Below are positions 56,598-64,000 of a stretch of DNA of 64,000 nt, one piece after another (positions within the stretch are counted from its first letter, which is position 1; the number at the start of each line of letters is the position of its first letter). The translations under genes were made by a program, and so were the position numbers. The notes under the pieces were generated by a model, which saw only the letters and a list, made by a program, of their open reading frames with translations, ran no database searches and was not told where the DNA came from. Source of the stretch: Cytophagales bacterium (GTDB taxonomy: Bacteria > Bacteroidota > Bacteroidia > Cytophagales > Cyclobacteriaceae); assembly GCA_020402945.1 (NCBI GenBank), contig JADBYQ010000018.1, forward strand, positions 102,267 to 166,266, read 5' to 3'.

Positions 56598-56832
56598 CGA
56601 GAAGCACAGAAAGAGTGTGTTTCTTTGAAAAACAAAAGCAACACTTTTATAAAAGAATTCATTATCACTCACTTAACACACGCGCCCAAAGTGAAGTCTT
56701 AAATAAAAAAAAGTTAAAAGTTTAATAGTGTGGAAATTGTTGTACAATCGAGTGAAATTAGGTATTAAGTGAGAGATTTATTTTGGCTAAAAGCCCATTT
56801 TTGAGCGGGATTTGGGTATTTTATCAGAATCG

Positions 56833-56863
56833 TTTGTTTTTCGAGCAACTAGCGTTATCTTTG
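56833..56863 (+). promoter_or_regulatory. rplU-rpmA promoter
   Basis: TTTG (56833-56836), 19-nt spacer, TATCTTTG (56856-56863): a full match to the Bacteroidota sigma-A consensus TTG-N19-TAnnTTTG, 25 bp before the rplU ATG. Confidence 0.85.
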
Positions 56864-56888
56864 CGATCCATTTTTAAAAATAACAAGC

Positions 56889-57197
56889 ATGTACGCAATT
56901 GTAGACATCGCAGGAAAGCAGTTCAAAGTGGCTAAAGATCAATATATCTATGCACCAAAGATGGAAGGCGAAGCTGGCGCAACCGTGTCATTCGATAAAG
57001 TCCTTCTAACTGATAATGGTGGTTCAATAGAAGTTGGCGCCCCTACTGTAAAAGGAGTGAAGGTATCTGGTAAGATATTAGAGCATGTAAAAGGTGATAA
57101 GGTGATTGTATTCAAAAAGAAGCGTAGGAAAGGATACGCAAAAAGAAACGGCCACCGTGAGCAATTCACGAAAGTTCAGATAGAGAGCATCGGGTAA
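56889..57197 (+). CDS. rplU: 50S ribosomal protein L21
   Basis: A 102-residue protein: MYAIVDIAGKQFKVAKDQ opening, KVLLTDNGG, and the C-terminal RNA-binding KKRRKGYAKRNGHREQFTKVQI segment. It is the first gene of rplU-rpmA, as in most bacteria, and has a consensus promoter 25 bp upstream. Confidence 0.97.
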   Translation: MYAIVDIAGKQFKVAKDQYIYAPKMEGEAGATVSFDKVLLTDNGGSIEVGAPTVKGVKVSGKILEHVKGDKVIVFKKKRRKGYAKRNGHREQFTKVQIESIG

Positions 57198-57326
57198 GCA
57201 ATTTGCCAATTTGATAATTTGAAGATTTGAAAATGTAATGGTCTTCGATTTAGAAAGTTGGAATCAAATAAAGTTAGTATCATTTTCAAATTAACGAATT
57301 GTCAAATTTTCAAATTGAATTAAATT
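57198..57326. repeat. AT-rich inverted repeat between rplU and rpmA
   Basis: AATTTGATAATTTGAAGATTTGAAAATG at the left (read with breaks) is answered by CATTTTCAAATTAACG and GTCAAATTTTCAAATT at the right. Same family as the element at 24399-24498 in the atp operon. Confidence 0.6.
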
Positions 57327-57584
57327 ATGGCACATAAAAAAGGGGAAGGTAAAGTAAAGAACGGCCGTGAGTCGGAAAGCAAGCGCTTAGGTATAAAAGC
57401 TTTTGGTGGCCAGAAAGTAATTGGCGGCAACATTATCGTTCGCCAGCGCGGCACAAAACATCACCCCGGTAGAAACGTGGGCATGGGAAAAGATCATACG
57501 CTTTTCGCATTGATTCCTGGTACAGTAGTCTTTAAAAAAGGAAAGGAAAATAAGTCTTTTGTGTCGGTTATAGCCGAAGCCTAG
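57327..57584 (+). CDS. rpmA: 50S ribosomal protein L27
   Basis: An 85-residue protein beginning [22 protein letters not shown] with the conserved [29 protein letters not shown] region. It has the short N-terminus that needs no processing, unlike Firmicutes L27. Confidence 0.97.
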   Translation: MAHKKGEGKVKNGRESESKRLGIKAFGGQKVIGGNIIVRQRGTKHHPGRNVGMGKDHTLFALIPGTVVFKKGKENKSFVSVIAEA

Positions 57585-57606
57585 AAGATTTTGTAAATAC
57601 AAATAG

Positions 57607-57638
57607 AAAAAGGTCATCCGTTTGGTTGACCTTTTTTT
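57607..57638 (+). terminator. Terminator after rpmA
   Basis: A 10-bp stem (AAAAAGGTCA and TGACCTTTTT) with the T-run continuing on the plus strand, 22 bp after the rpmA stop. Confidence 0.9.
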
Positions 57639-57768
57639 GTGCCCAAAAATCACATGTCTGAGGCAAACAAACGATAGCAATGATCGTTATTTTTTGAAAG
57701 TAATACTTTTATTCCGAATTTTTTCCACCAGCAATATTAAATTTTGGAAAAAAGTCAGCTTCCGGTAT

Positions 57769-57782
57769 TTAACATATGTTAA
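57769..57782. promoter_or_regulatory. 14-bp palindrome before susC
   Basis: TTAACATATGTTAA, 48 bp before the SusC start. It lies where a -7 element would be expected relative to a TTG at 57744-57746. Possibly an operator; no adjacent regulator gene. Confidence 0.3.
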
Positions 57783-57830
57783 TAATGCCTTAATTTGGAG
57801 AACTTAAATGTTTAACCTAAACCAAAACGT

Positions 57831-60800
57831 ATGAAGAAGTTTTTACTGTTGTGCTTCTCATTCGTTTTTGTGCTCAGTGCCTGGGCGCAAGAACGGGTGA
57901 TTACAGGTAGGGTCTCATCCTCGGAAGACGGATCGGCCTTGCCTGGTGTGAATGTTGTAGTGAAAGGAACTACCACGGGATCGGTAACCGATGCTGATGG
58001 AAAATACTCCCTTTCTGTGCCCTCTTCTGGCGGAAGTCTTGTCTTCTCGTTTATTGGCTTAAAAACTACTGAGATTGCAATTGGTGAACGAACCATTGTT
58101 GATGTGCAACTCGGATTAGACGTGACGCAGCTATCTGAAATTGTGGTAACGGCTGGTGCCATTCAACAGGAAAAGCGAGCTTTAGGATATTCTGTATCCA
58201 GCGTAAGCAATTCTTTAATCGAGCAACGTCCTGAGTCTGATATCGGTCGTATTTTGAATGGTAAAGTCCCGGGAATGAATATAACCCCGACAGGTGGAGT
58301 GTCTGGTTCTGGGACTAATATTATTATTCGGGGATACACCACTATTTCAGGAAATAAACAGCCGCTTTTCATAGTTGATGGGGTGCCTTTTAGCAGTGCA
58401 ACTAATCAGCAAACTGATTTTTTGGGAGGCAATCAGGCCACATCGAGTCGATTTTTAGATATCGACCCGAATAATATTGAGCGAGTAGATGTATTAAAGG
58501 GATTGAGTGCCTCAGTACTGTATGGAGAACAAGGAAGGAACGGTGTTATTCTTATCACAACAAAAAACTCAAACAAAAAAAACAGACCAGTTGAAGTTTC
58601 ATTGAGCCAATCTTATTTCGTGAACGAAATTGCCTCTGCTCCTGAGCTGCAGGATAATTGGGGAAACGGGTTTGATCAGAACTACGGCTTTTTCTTTAGT
58701 AACTGGGGCCCTAATTTTAAAACACGAGGAGCAGCGGGCATCTCTGCAGATGGCACTATCCCTCATCCTTACTCAAGGTTCTCAGATGCTACTCTTCTTG
58801 CCGCGTTTCCCGAGTTTGCAACTGCAACAATACCTTATCAGGCATTTGATAACAATCGATTTTTTAAGAAAGGATCAGTTGCAAATACCTCATTAAATGT
58901 AAACGGAGGAACTGACAAATTGAGCTATAATGCCACAGTCGGTCGAAACCGGGAAGAGGGTTTTATTGAGAACAATATTTTGGAGAAGATTAATTTTGGA
59001 CTTGGTATCAATGCCGAGGTCTCAAAAAAACTGAGTGTCTCAGCTAGCATGAACTATGCCCAAACGGAGATGCAAACTCCCCCCGTTAGCGCGGGAACAA
59101 GTAGTGGACCGGCTGGGAGTGGAGCCTCTATTTTTGCCAACATTTTTTATACTCCAAGAAGTGTTGACTTGATGGGATTGCCATTTGAGTCACCGATTGA
59201 TGGCAGGAGTGTCTATTATCGCAGCGGAAATGATATTACGAACCCACGATGGATTCAAAAATATATGCGGTCGTCCAATAATGTAAAAAGGATATTTGGT
59301 AAAGTTTCAGCCACGTACAAAGTGACAGATGATATCAACTTAACTTACAGGGTTGGGCTAGATACATACGCGGAGTCGCAAGAATATGTTATCAACCGTG
59401 GTGCTACAGAGTCAGCACTAACTAATGGACTGATGCGCACAACCGAACTACAGAACACTATTTTCAATCACGATGTTTTTGCAACGTGGAATAAAAAACT
59501 AAGTGATGCTGTTAGCTTAGATGTTACGGTTGGGGGTCAGGCACGTTTTGACCGTCTTAAATCGGTAGGTATTGAAAGCACTAATCAAGTTGTTTTTGGT
59601 TTTGAAAATCACAATAACTTTTTGTTTCATAGCAATGTCAATAGTTTTAGTACCGAGAATTTTAATCGTGGAAATATGAATCGTAAGGTTGAAGAGAATT
59701 ATTATGGGGTATATGGAAAGGCTTCAATTGGATTTAAAGATTACTTGTATGCCGAATTGCAAGGGCGTAATGATTGGAAGTCGACAGCAGAGGCAGCAAA
59801 TAATTCAATCTTTTATCCTAGCGCGAGCCTGTCATTCATACCAACTACGGCTCTTGGGATTGAATCGAAAAACTTTAACTATTTAAAGCTAAGAGTTGGG
59901 TACGGAACTTCTGCTGGTTTCCCCTCCGCATATAATACACGTAATTTCGCCACATTAAACCCGCGTAGATTTCAAGATGTAAATGCAAACTTGGTTTCTA
60001 CCAACGGTAGATCAACATTTCTGGCAAACCCCGCACTAAAACCAGAACTCCAGGAAGAAATTGAATTTGGGGTAGAAGGAAAATTTTTAGACAGTCGGTT
60101 AGGAATTGACGTTACTTACTACAGGAGAAGTACTACAAACCTTATTACAGACGCGCCATTAGATCCATCTATAGGTGTTGATTTAACCACAATAAATTTA
60201 GGTAAGTTAAACAACAATGGTATAGAGATAAATCTTACAGGTACTCCGATAAGGACAACCAATTTCCGATGGGACGCAACGGTTAATTTTTTCCACTACG
60301 AATCAATTGTAGAGTCATTAGGGGCAGGAATTTCCCAAGTTACTGTAGCTGGCTTTTCAAACCAAGGTAATTTTGCTATTCCTGGAATGCCTTTTAACAC
60401 AATACAAGGCTCTTACTTTGTTCGAGATGCGAATGGAAATAGAGTTGTTTCCGGCGGGGGCAGGTATCTGGTTTCAGGGGACATCAAGCCCATTGGTAAT
60501 CCCAATCCTGACTTCACCTCTTCTTTAATCAATAGTTTAACCTATAAGGGGTTTAACTTAAGTTTTCAATTTGAATACAGAAGAGGCGGCAAAATATTAT
60601 CGGCAACTGCGTATACATTGCTAGGAAGGGGCATCACTAAGGATTCTGATTTTGATCGCGAACAGCCTATTGTTCTGCCAGGCGTAAAGGCAGACGGCAC
60701 ACCCAATGATATCGCAGTGACGCCATCAGATGCTTATTTTGGAAATTTTGTGACTGGTGCTGACGAAGCTGGAATATTTGATGGAACAACAATTAGGTTG

Positions 60801-61037
60801 AGAGAGGTATCGTTGGGCTATTCTTTGCCTAAATCAGTGTTGCAAAAGACTCCTTTTAAGGCAATTTCGATTTCAATTAGTGGCCAAAATCTTTGGTTCA
60901 ATGCCGTGAATTTTCCCAAGTATTTAAACTTTGACACGGATGTATTGAGTACAGGGGTGGGTAACGGCCTTGGATTTGATTATTTCACTGGGCCTAGCTC
61001 AAGACGGTTTGGAGCCAACCTTAAAATTACTTTTTAA
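57831..61037 (+). CDS. SusC/RagA-family TonB-linked receptor
   Basis: A 1068-residue outer-membrane receptor. Signal peptide to AWAQ; carboxypeptidase-regulatory-like domain (about 22-100, GRVSSSEDGSALPGVNVVVKG); plug with the SusC segment IIIRGYTTISGNKQPLFIVDGVPF and VDVLKGLSASVLYGEQGRNGVI; large barrel ending ANLKITF. It pairs with the SusD gene 6 bp downstream to import a glycan or peptide-sized ligand. No glycosidase, peptidase or sigma/anti-sigma genes adjoin, so the ligand is not indicated. Confidence 0.95.
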   Translation: MKKFLLLCFSFVFVLSAWAQERVITGRVSSSEDGSALPGVNVVVKGTTTGSVTDADGKYSLSVPSSGGSLVFSFIGLKTTEIAIGERTIVDVQLGLDVTQLSEIVVTAGAIQQEKRALGYSVSSVSNSLIEQRPESDIGRILNGKVPGMNITPTGGVSGSGTNIIIRGYTTISGNKQPLFIVDGVPFSSATNQQTDFLGGNQATSSRFLDIDPNNIERVDVLKGLSASVLYGEQGRNGVILITTKNSNKKNRPVEVSLSQSYFVNEIASAPELQDNWGNGFDQNYGFFFSNWGPNFKTRGAAGISADGTIPHPYSRFSDATLLAAFPEFATATIPYQAFDNNRFFKKGSVANTSLNVNGGTDKLSYNATVGRNREEGFIENNILEKINFGLGINAEVSKKLSVSASMNYAQTEMQTPPVSAGTSSGPAGSGASIFANIFYTPRSVDLMGLPFESPIDGRSVYYRSGNDITNPRWIQKYMRSSNNVKRIFGKVSATYKVTDDINLTYRVGLDTYAESQEYVINRGATESALTNGLMRTTELQNTIFNHDVFATWNKKLSDAVSLDVTVGGQARFDRLKSVGIESTNQVVFGFENHNNFLFHSNVNSFSTENFNRGNMNRKVEENYYGVYGKASIGFKDYLYAELQGRNDWKSTAEAANNSIFYPSASLSFIPTTALGIESKNFNYLKLRVGYGTSAGFPSAYNTRNFATLNPRRFQDVNANLVSTNGRSTFLANPALKPELQEEIEFGVEGKFLDSRLGIDVTYYRRSTTNLITDAPLDPSIGVDLTTINLGKLNNNGIEINLTGTPIRTTNFRWDATVNFFHYESIVESLGAGISQVTVAGFSNQGNFAIPGMPFNTIQGSYFVRDANGNRVVSGGGRYLVSGDIKPIGNPNPDFTSSLINSLTYKGFNLSFQFEYRRGGKILSATAYTLLGRGITKDSDFDREQPIVLPGVKADGTPNDIAVTPSDAYFGNFVTGADEAGIFDGTTIRLREVSLGYSLPKSVLQKTPFKAISISISGQNLWFNAVNFPKYLNFDTDVLSTGVGNGLGFDYFTGPSSRRFGANLKITF

Positions 61038-61043
61038 CTAATT

Positions 61044-62744
61044 ATGATTATGAAAAGAAACTACAAGGTTTTTATAATTGCTTTTTCGATGCTAACGGCA
61101 TCTTCATGCCAATTAAATTTACTGGATAATCCAAATCAGATATCCACTGCACAATCTGGATCAAATTTTATAATGAATAAAATTCAGGTTGATTTCGCTA
61201 CTTTTTTTGAGGCTATCTCTCAATTTGGAATGGCCACTACCAGAATGGTACATATGTCAGGAGAGAATTATACTAATGCGTATCAAGCTGCGAATTTTGA
61301 CAATACTTGGTCGGTTGCTTACACAGATCTTTTGGTGAATATGAAGGACATGAAGGAGCGGGCGATCAAAGAGAATTTACCTTATCATGCGGCAATGACC
61401 AAAATATTGGAAGCTTACGTATTGGTTTCACTGGTTGATTATTTTGGTAAAGTACCCTACACGGAAGCTTTAAATACTTCTAATTTTAATCCCGGTGTAG
61501 ATGATGGAGCAGCAACATACAATCGGGCCTTGCAATTGTTAGATGAAGCTATAAAGGATACGCACAGAGTAAAATCTGTCAATTTTAACCCTCCTTTGGC
61601 ACCTACTGATCTTTTCTATGGGCCTTCCATAAGTGCAACGACTAAAGAAAGCTGGAGAAGACTAGCAGGAACATTGAAGTTAAAAATTCTCCTCCAGAAG
61701 AGGTTGGTAGATGCTTCAGCTTTAGGTAGTATTAATGCGCTAGTAGCTGAAGATTCTTTAATTCGTACTAGTTCACGTGATTTCCAATTTATTTATCCAG
61801 CCAACTCGTTTGATAATCCCAATAATTACCATCCATGGTTTTTTGATAATTATCAAGTAGGAGCCAGTCAATACATGTCTAATTTCTTTATGGACAGAGT
61901 GTTATTTAGAACTACTTCGGTCGATCCAAGAAGGCGTTATTATTTTTACAGGCAAACAGGAACTACGCCAACAGATCCCAACATTCTAAATTGCGCTAGT
62001 GCAGTTGCGCCACCACCACACTACCCAAGTGGAATGGCCTTTTGCGCTGTAACGGCTAATGGTTATTTTGGAAGAGACCATCTGGACCCTAGTGGAACTC
62101 CGCCTGACGGGTTGGTGAGAACAATTTATGGGCTGTATCCTGCTGGTGGTGCATTTGACAACACCGGAGCGGCTGACAATCAGTCTGGTACAAGAGGTAG
62201 AATAAATTCTGGAGCAAGAGGCCGTGGTATCTTACCAATTATGTTATCTTCTTATACAGAGTTTATGATAGGAGAAGCCTTATTGATAAATAACGATGTT
62301 GCAGGTGCTAGGGCGCGCCTTAACGCAGGTTTAACGGCCTCATTTAGCAAGGTTACAAATTTTAACATATCGGCAATGCCTGCTACAGCATCGGCTGGTT
62401 CAGGGTTAATACCGAGTGCCACAACTGTTACCAATTTTATAAATTTGATTCTGGCTAAATATGATGCCGCAGGATCAAATGACCAGAAGTTGGATGTCCT
62501 AATAGGGGAATATTGGATATCTCTGTTTGGGAATGGTGTGGAAGCATATAATACATACAGGAGAACCGGAAAGCCAAGCAATATGCAGCCTTCGCTTAGT
62601 CAAAACCCTGGAACCTTTATTCGCTCCTTTTATTACCCTTCTGTTTTTGTCAACAGAAATAGTAATTCTACTGTAAGTCAAAAGCCGACCACAGGTGAAC
62701 GCGTATTTTGGGATACGAATCCGGTAAATGGATTTATTAACTAA
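61044..62744 (+). CDS. SusD/RagB-family lipoprotein
   Basis: A 566-residue surface lipoprotein with a lipobox ending in Cys22 (MLTASSC). The helical TPR-like region (LVNMKDMKERAIKENLPYHAAMTKILEAYVLVSLVDYFGKVPYTEAL) and IGEYWISLFGNGVEAYNTYRRTG match the SusD-like group that is paired with SusC. It forms the lid of the SusC importer and binds ligand. It lies 6 bp after susC. Confidence 0.93.
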   Translation: MIMKRNYKVFIIAFSMLTASSCQLNLLDNPNQISTAQSGSNFIMNKIQVDFATFFEAISQFGMATTRMVHMSGENYTNAYQAANFDNTWSVAYTDLLVNMKDMKERAIKENLPYHAAMTKILEAYVLVSLVDYFGKVPYTEALNTSNFNPGVDDGAATYNRALQLLDEAIKDTHRVKSVNFNPPLAPTDLFYGPSISATTKESWRRLAGTLKLKILLQKRLVDASALGSINALVAEDSLIRTSSRDFQFIYPANSFDNPNNYHPWFFDNYQVGASQYMSNFFMDRVLFRTTSVDPRRRYYFYRQTGTTPTDPNILNCASAVAPPPHYPSGMAFCAVTANGYFGRDHLDPSGTPPDGLVRTIYGLYPAGGAFDNTGAADNQSGTRGRINSGARGRGILPIMLSSYTEFMIGEALLINNDVAGARARLNAGLTASFSKVTNFNISAMPATASAGSGLIPSATTVTNFINLILAKYDAAGSNDQKLDVLIGEYWISLFGNGVEAYNTYRRTGKPSNMQPSLSQNPGTFIRSFYYPSVFVNRNSNSTVSQKPTTGERVFWDTNPVNGFIN

Positions 62745-62758
62745 TCAACTTGAAAATT

Positions 62759-63718
62759 ATGAAAAAGATAAGATTTGTTTTAGTTCTGATTGTCATGTTG
62801 ATCGCTGCCTCTTGTAGAGACAATGATCTCCTTCCTCTGCCTATTGACAAATTCAATTCCGGTGGTTCGGGCGGGGTATATATGCGCCAAGTGCAGATAA
62901 TCTCTGGTATTTTTAATGCTGAATCATTGAATACCGCATTGTTCAGTTTACGATTGGAAGCGGTGGATGGCAAATCAGGTTCATCTATCGAGTCCATCGA
63001 CATGTATGCATCTTTTGTAGATAAAACCCCAAGTAATGGAGAAAATGATGTAACTGAGAAATTTGTTAAGAATGTGCCCTTTGTGGGAAATTTTGAAATT
63101 GATCCGACCTCTAAATTGCCAAGAGTCACTATTTCAATGACATTCAATGAGGCTTTGGCTAAGGTAGCACTAACACTTGCTCAAGTTGACAGAACAGATC
63201 AGTTTATTGTACGTCACGCTGTACGTCTAAAAGATGGTCGCGTATTCTCTTCTGATAACGCAAGTTCCGCCTTATTAACGGGGGCATTTTATCAGTCTCC
63301 TTATCGTAATATTGTTTCCGTTTCATGTCCTTCACAAGTACAGAATGTGGAAGTTGATTATGTGACAACTGTTTTAGATGATGGGAGTGGCAGTGCACCT
63401 GCAGCTTGTTTACCTTCGTTGAAAGGCACATTGACTTTAACTGGCCAAGATGGTCAGATTAAGCTTGAGGATGCCTCATTCGGCTACTATAAATGTGCTT
63501 TTGGAATTACAAGTTCCAATGGAATAACTCTAAATGATGTTTGTCGCCTTTTGTTTTTCACAGGTGCTGATCAATTTGATACCGTCTGGACACTTTCGGA
63601 CGTTACGGTTTCCGCAGCTGTTCTTACCCTTGATATGACCACCAATTTTGGAGAAAACATTATAGTGGTATTGACTAAAAAGGATGGGACAAGTTGGCCT
63701 TCCGACATAAGGATTTAG
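62759..63718 (+). CDS. Lipoprotein following SusD (SusE-like position)
   Basis: A 319-residue lipoprotein from the ATG at 62759 (MKKIRFVLVL; the TTG three codons earlier is less likely), lipobox LIAASC with Cys19. The body has Ig-like beta patterns. It is not clearly homologous to known SusE/SusF, but occupies their place, 14 bp after susD. It probably helps bind the same ligand. Confidence 0.75.
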   Translation: MKKIRFVLVLIVMLIAASCRDNDLLPLPIDKFNSGGSGGVYMRQVQIISGIFNAESLNTALFSLRLEAVDGKSGSSIESIDMYASFVDKTPSNGENDVTEKFVKNVPFVGNFEIDPTSKLPRVTISMTFNEALAKVALTLAQVDRTDQFIVRHAVRLKDGRVFSSDNASSALLTGAFYQSPYRNIVSVSCPSQVQNVEVDYVTTVLDDGSGSAPAACLPSLKGTLTLTGQDGQIKLEDASFGYYKCAFGITSSNGITLNDVCRLLFFTGADQFDTVWTLSDVTVSAAVLTLDMTTNFGENIIVVLTKKDGTSWPSDIRI

Positions 63719-63750
63719 TAAGAAGAATAGTAACAAGAATAGTAAGAACA

Positions 63751-63778
63751 AGAGGCTGTCTCAAAAGGACGGCCTCTT
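63751..63778 (+). terminator. Terminator or IS-end hairpin after the SusCD operon
   Basis: A stem of AGAGGC-TGTC with GAC-GGCCTCT around TCAAAAG, followed by TTTG. It could end the SusCD operon. The AGGCTGTCTCAAAA word is also common at ends of several insertion sequences. Confidence 0.55.
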
Positions 63779-63923
63779 TGATTTGTATAGACGAGCAAAA
63801 TAGAACAGAAATTCAGCACCACGTATAATAGCTGATTGTGAGAATTTACGATAAGCTAAATTTATTTTAACCCAAATTACGCAATAGGATTTTCTAATGC
63901 GTAGCAATAGCTATTTTAGTGTT

Positions 63924-64000
63924 ATGGAGTTTGAAATTGGCTATACAGACAAGGAAATCACCCCTTGGGGAGGGATGGTTTTCATGCGTCAGATGTTGGA
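63924..64000 (+). mobile_element. Start of an IS1380-like transposase (cut by window edge)
   Basis: The frame from the ATG at 63924 encodes 25 residues before the edge, including YTDKEITPWGGMVFMRQML. The opening (D-K-x-I-T-x-W-G-G) is that of IS1380-family transposases. The left IS end should lie between 63780 and 63923; it was not pinned down. Confidence 0.7.

Noticed and set aside
56399..56668. 89-residue minus-strand frame between nrdB and rplU
   Set aside because: It crosses the terminator hairpin, a direct repeat and the candidate RNA, has no recognisable features, and its composition follows the repeats.

Overview
The window reads as a chromosomal segment of a Bacteroidota bacterium, most likely of the Cytophagia/Cytophagales type (inference). 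The evidence is a SusC/SusD pair, a thiamine-type TonB-dependent receptor, DUF1573 and DUF5723 proteins, a split ATP synthase operon (atpBEFHAG without atpD/atpC), a Bacteroidota-style promoter (TTG, 19 nt, TAnnTTTG) before rplU, few Shine-Dalgarno sites and several GTG starts. Most of the DNA is housekeeping. No rRNA, tRNA or CRISPR array was seen.

Layout. 1-5 kb: a MoxR ATPase cut by the left edge, a DinB-fold protein, an ATP-grasp protein, a LysE-type exporter, purM and a RelE-type toxin-antitoxin pair. 5-15 kb: ileS, lspA, a free-methionine-sulfoxide reductase, a membrane MutS-like ATPase, a Tat-exported HisC-like aminotransferase, an AAA/DUF4143 ATPase behind a 37-bp palindrome, and a DUF1573 protein. 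15-23.5 kb: a two-component pair, purN, a UbiA prenyltransferase, a TonB receptor behind a TPP riboswitch, phosphatidylserine decarboxylase and a fatty-acid desaturase. 23.5-32 kb: the atp operon, an MFS exporter overlapping a NadR-type kinase, and an exported amine oxidase. 32-41 kb: a minus-strand run of tetR, an ABC exporter, HlyD and TolC genes (tripartite export), preceded by TSUP, a small ORF, Uma2, a GroES-like gene and rmuC. 41-52 kb: rocD, a DUF559-queG fusion, ruvB, apbE, a ZIP transporter, acs, a lipoprotein/DUF5723 pair and a DUF3127 protein with an SSB-like tail. 52-64 kb: nrdB-nrdA, a 0.9-kb non-coding stretch with a candidate structured RNA, rplU-rpmA, a SusC/SusD/lipoprotein operon and the start of an IS1380-like transposase.

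The least ordinary items are: (i) an ABC exporter whose nucleotide-binding domain is altered at nearly every catalytic motif while its operon is intact; (ii) an in-frame DUF559-QueG fusion joined by a linker made of inverted G/C-rich repeats; (iii) related small palindromic repeats inserted in frame in both ileS and queG; (iv) a candidate ~200-nt structured RNA between nrdB and rplU, flanked on one side and followed on the other by copies of a ~38-nt direct repeat; (v) the TPP-riboswitch-controlled receptor. No single large undescribed defence or biosynthetic system was evident.
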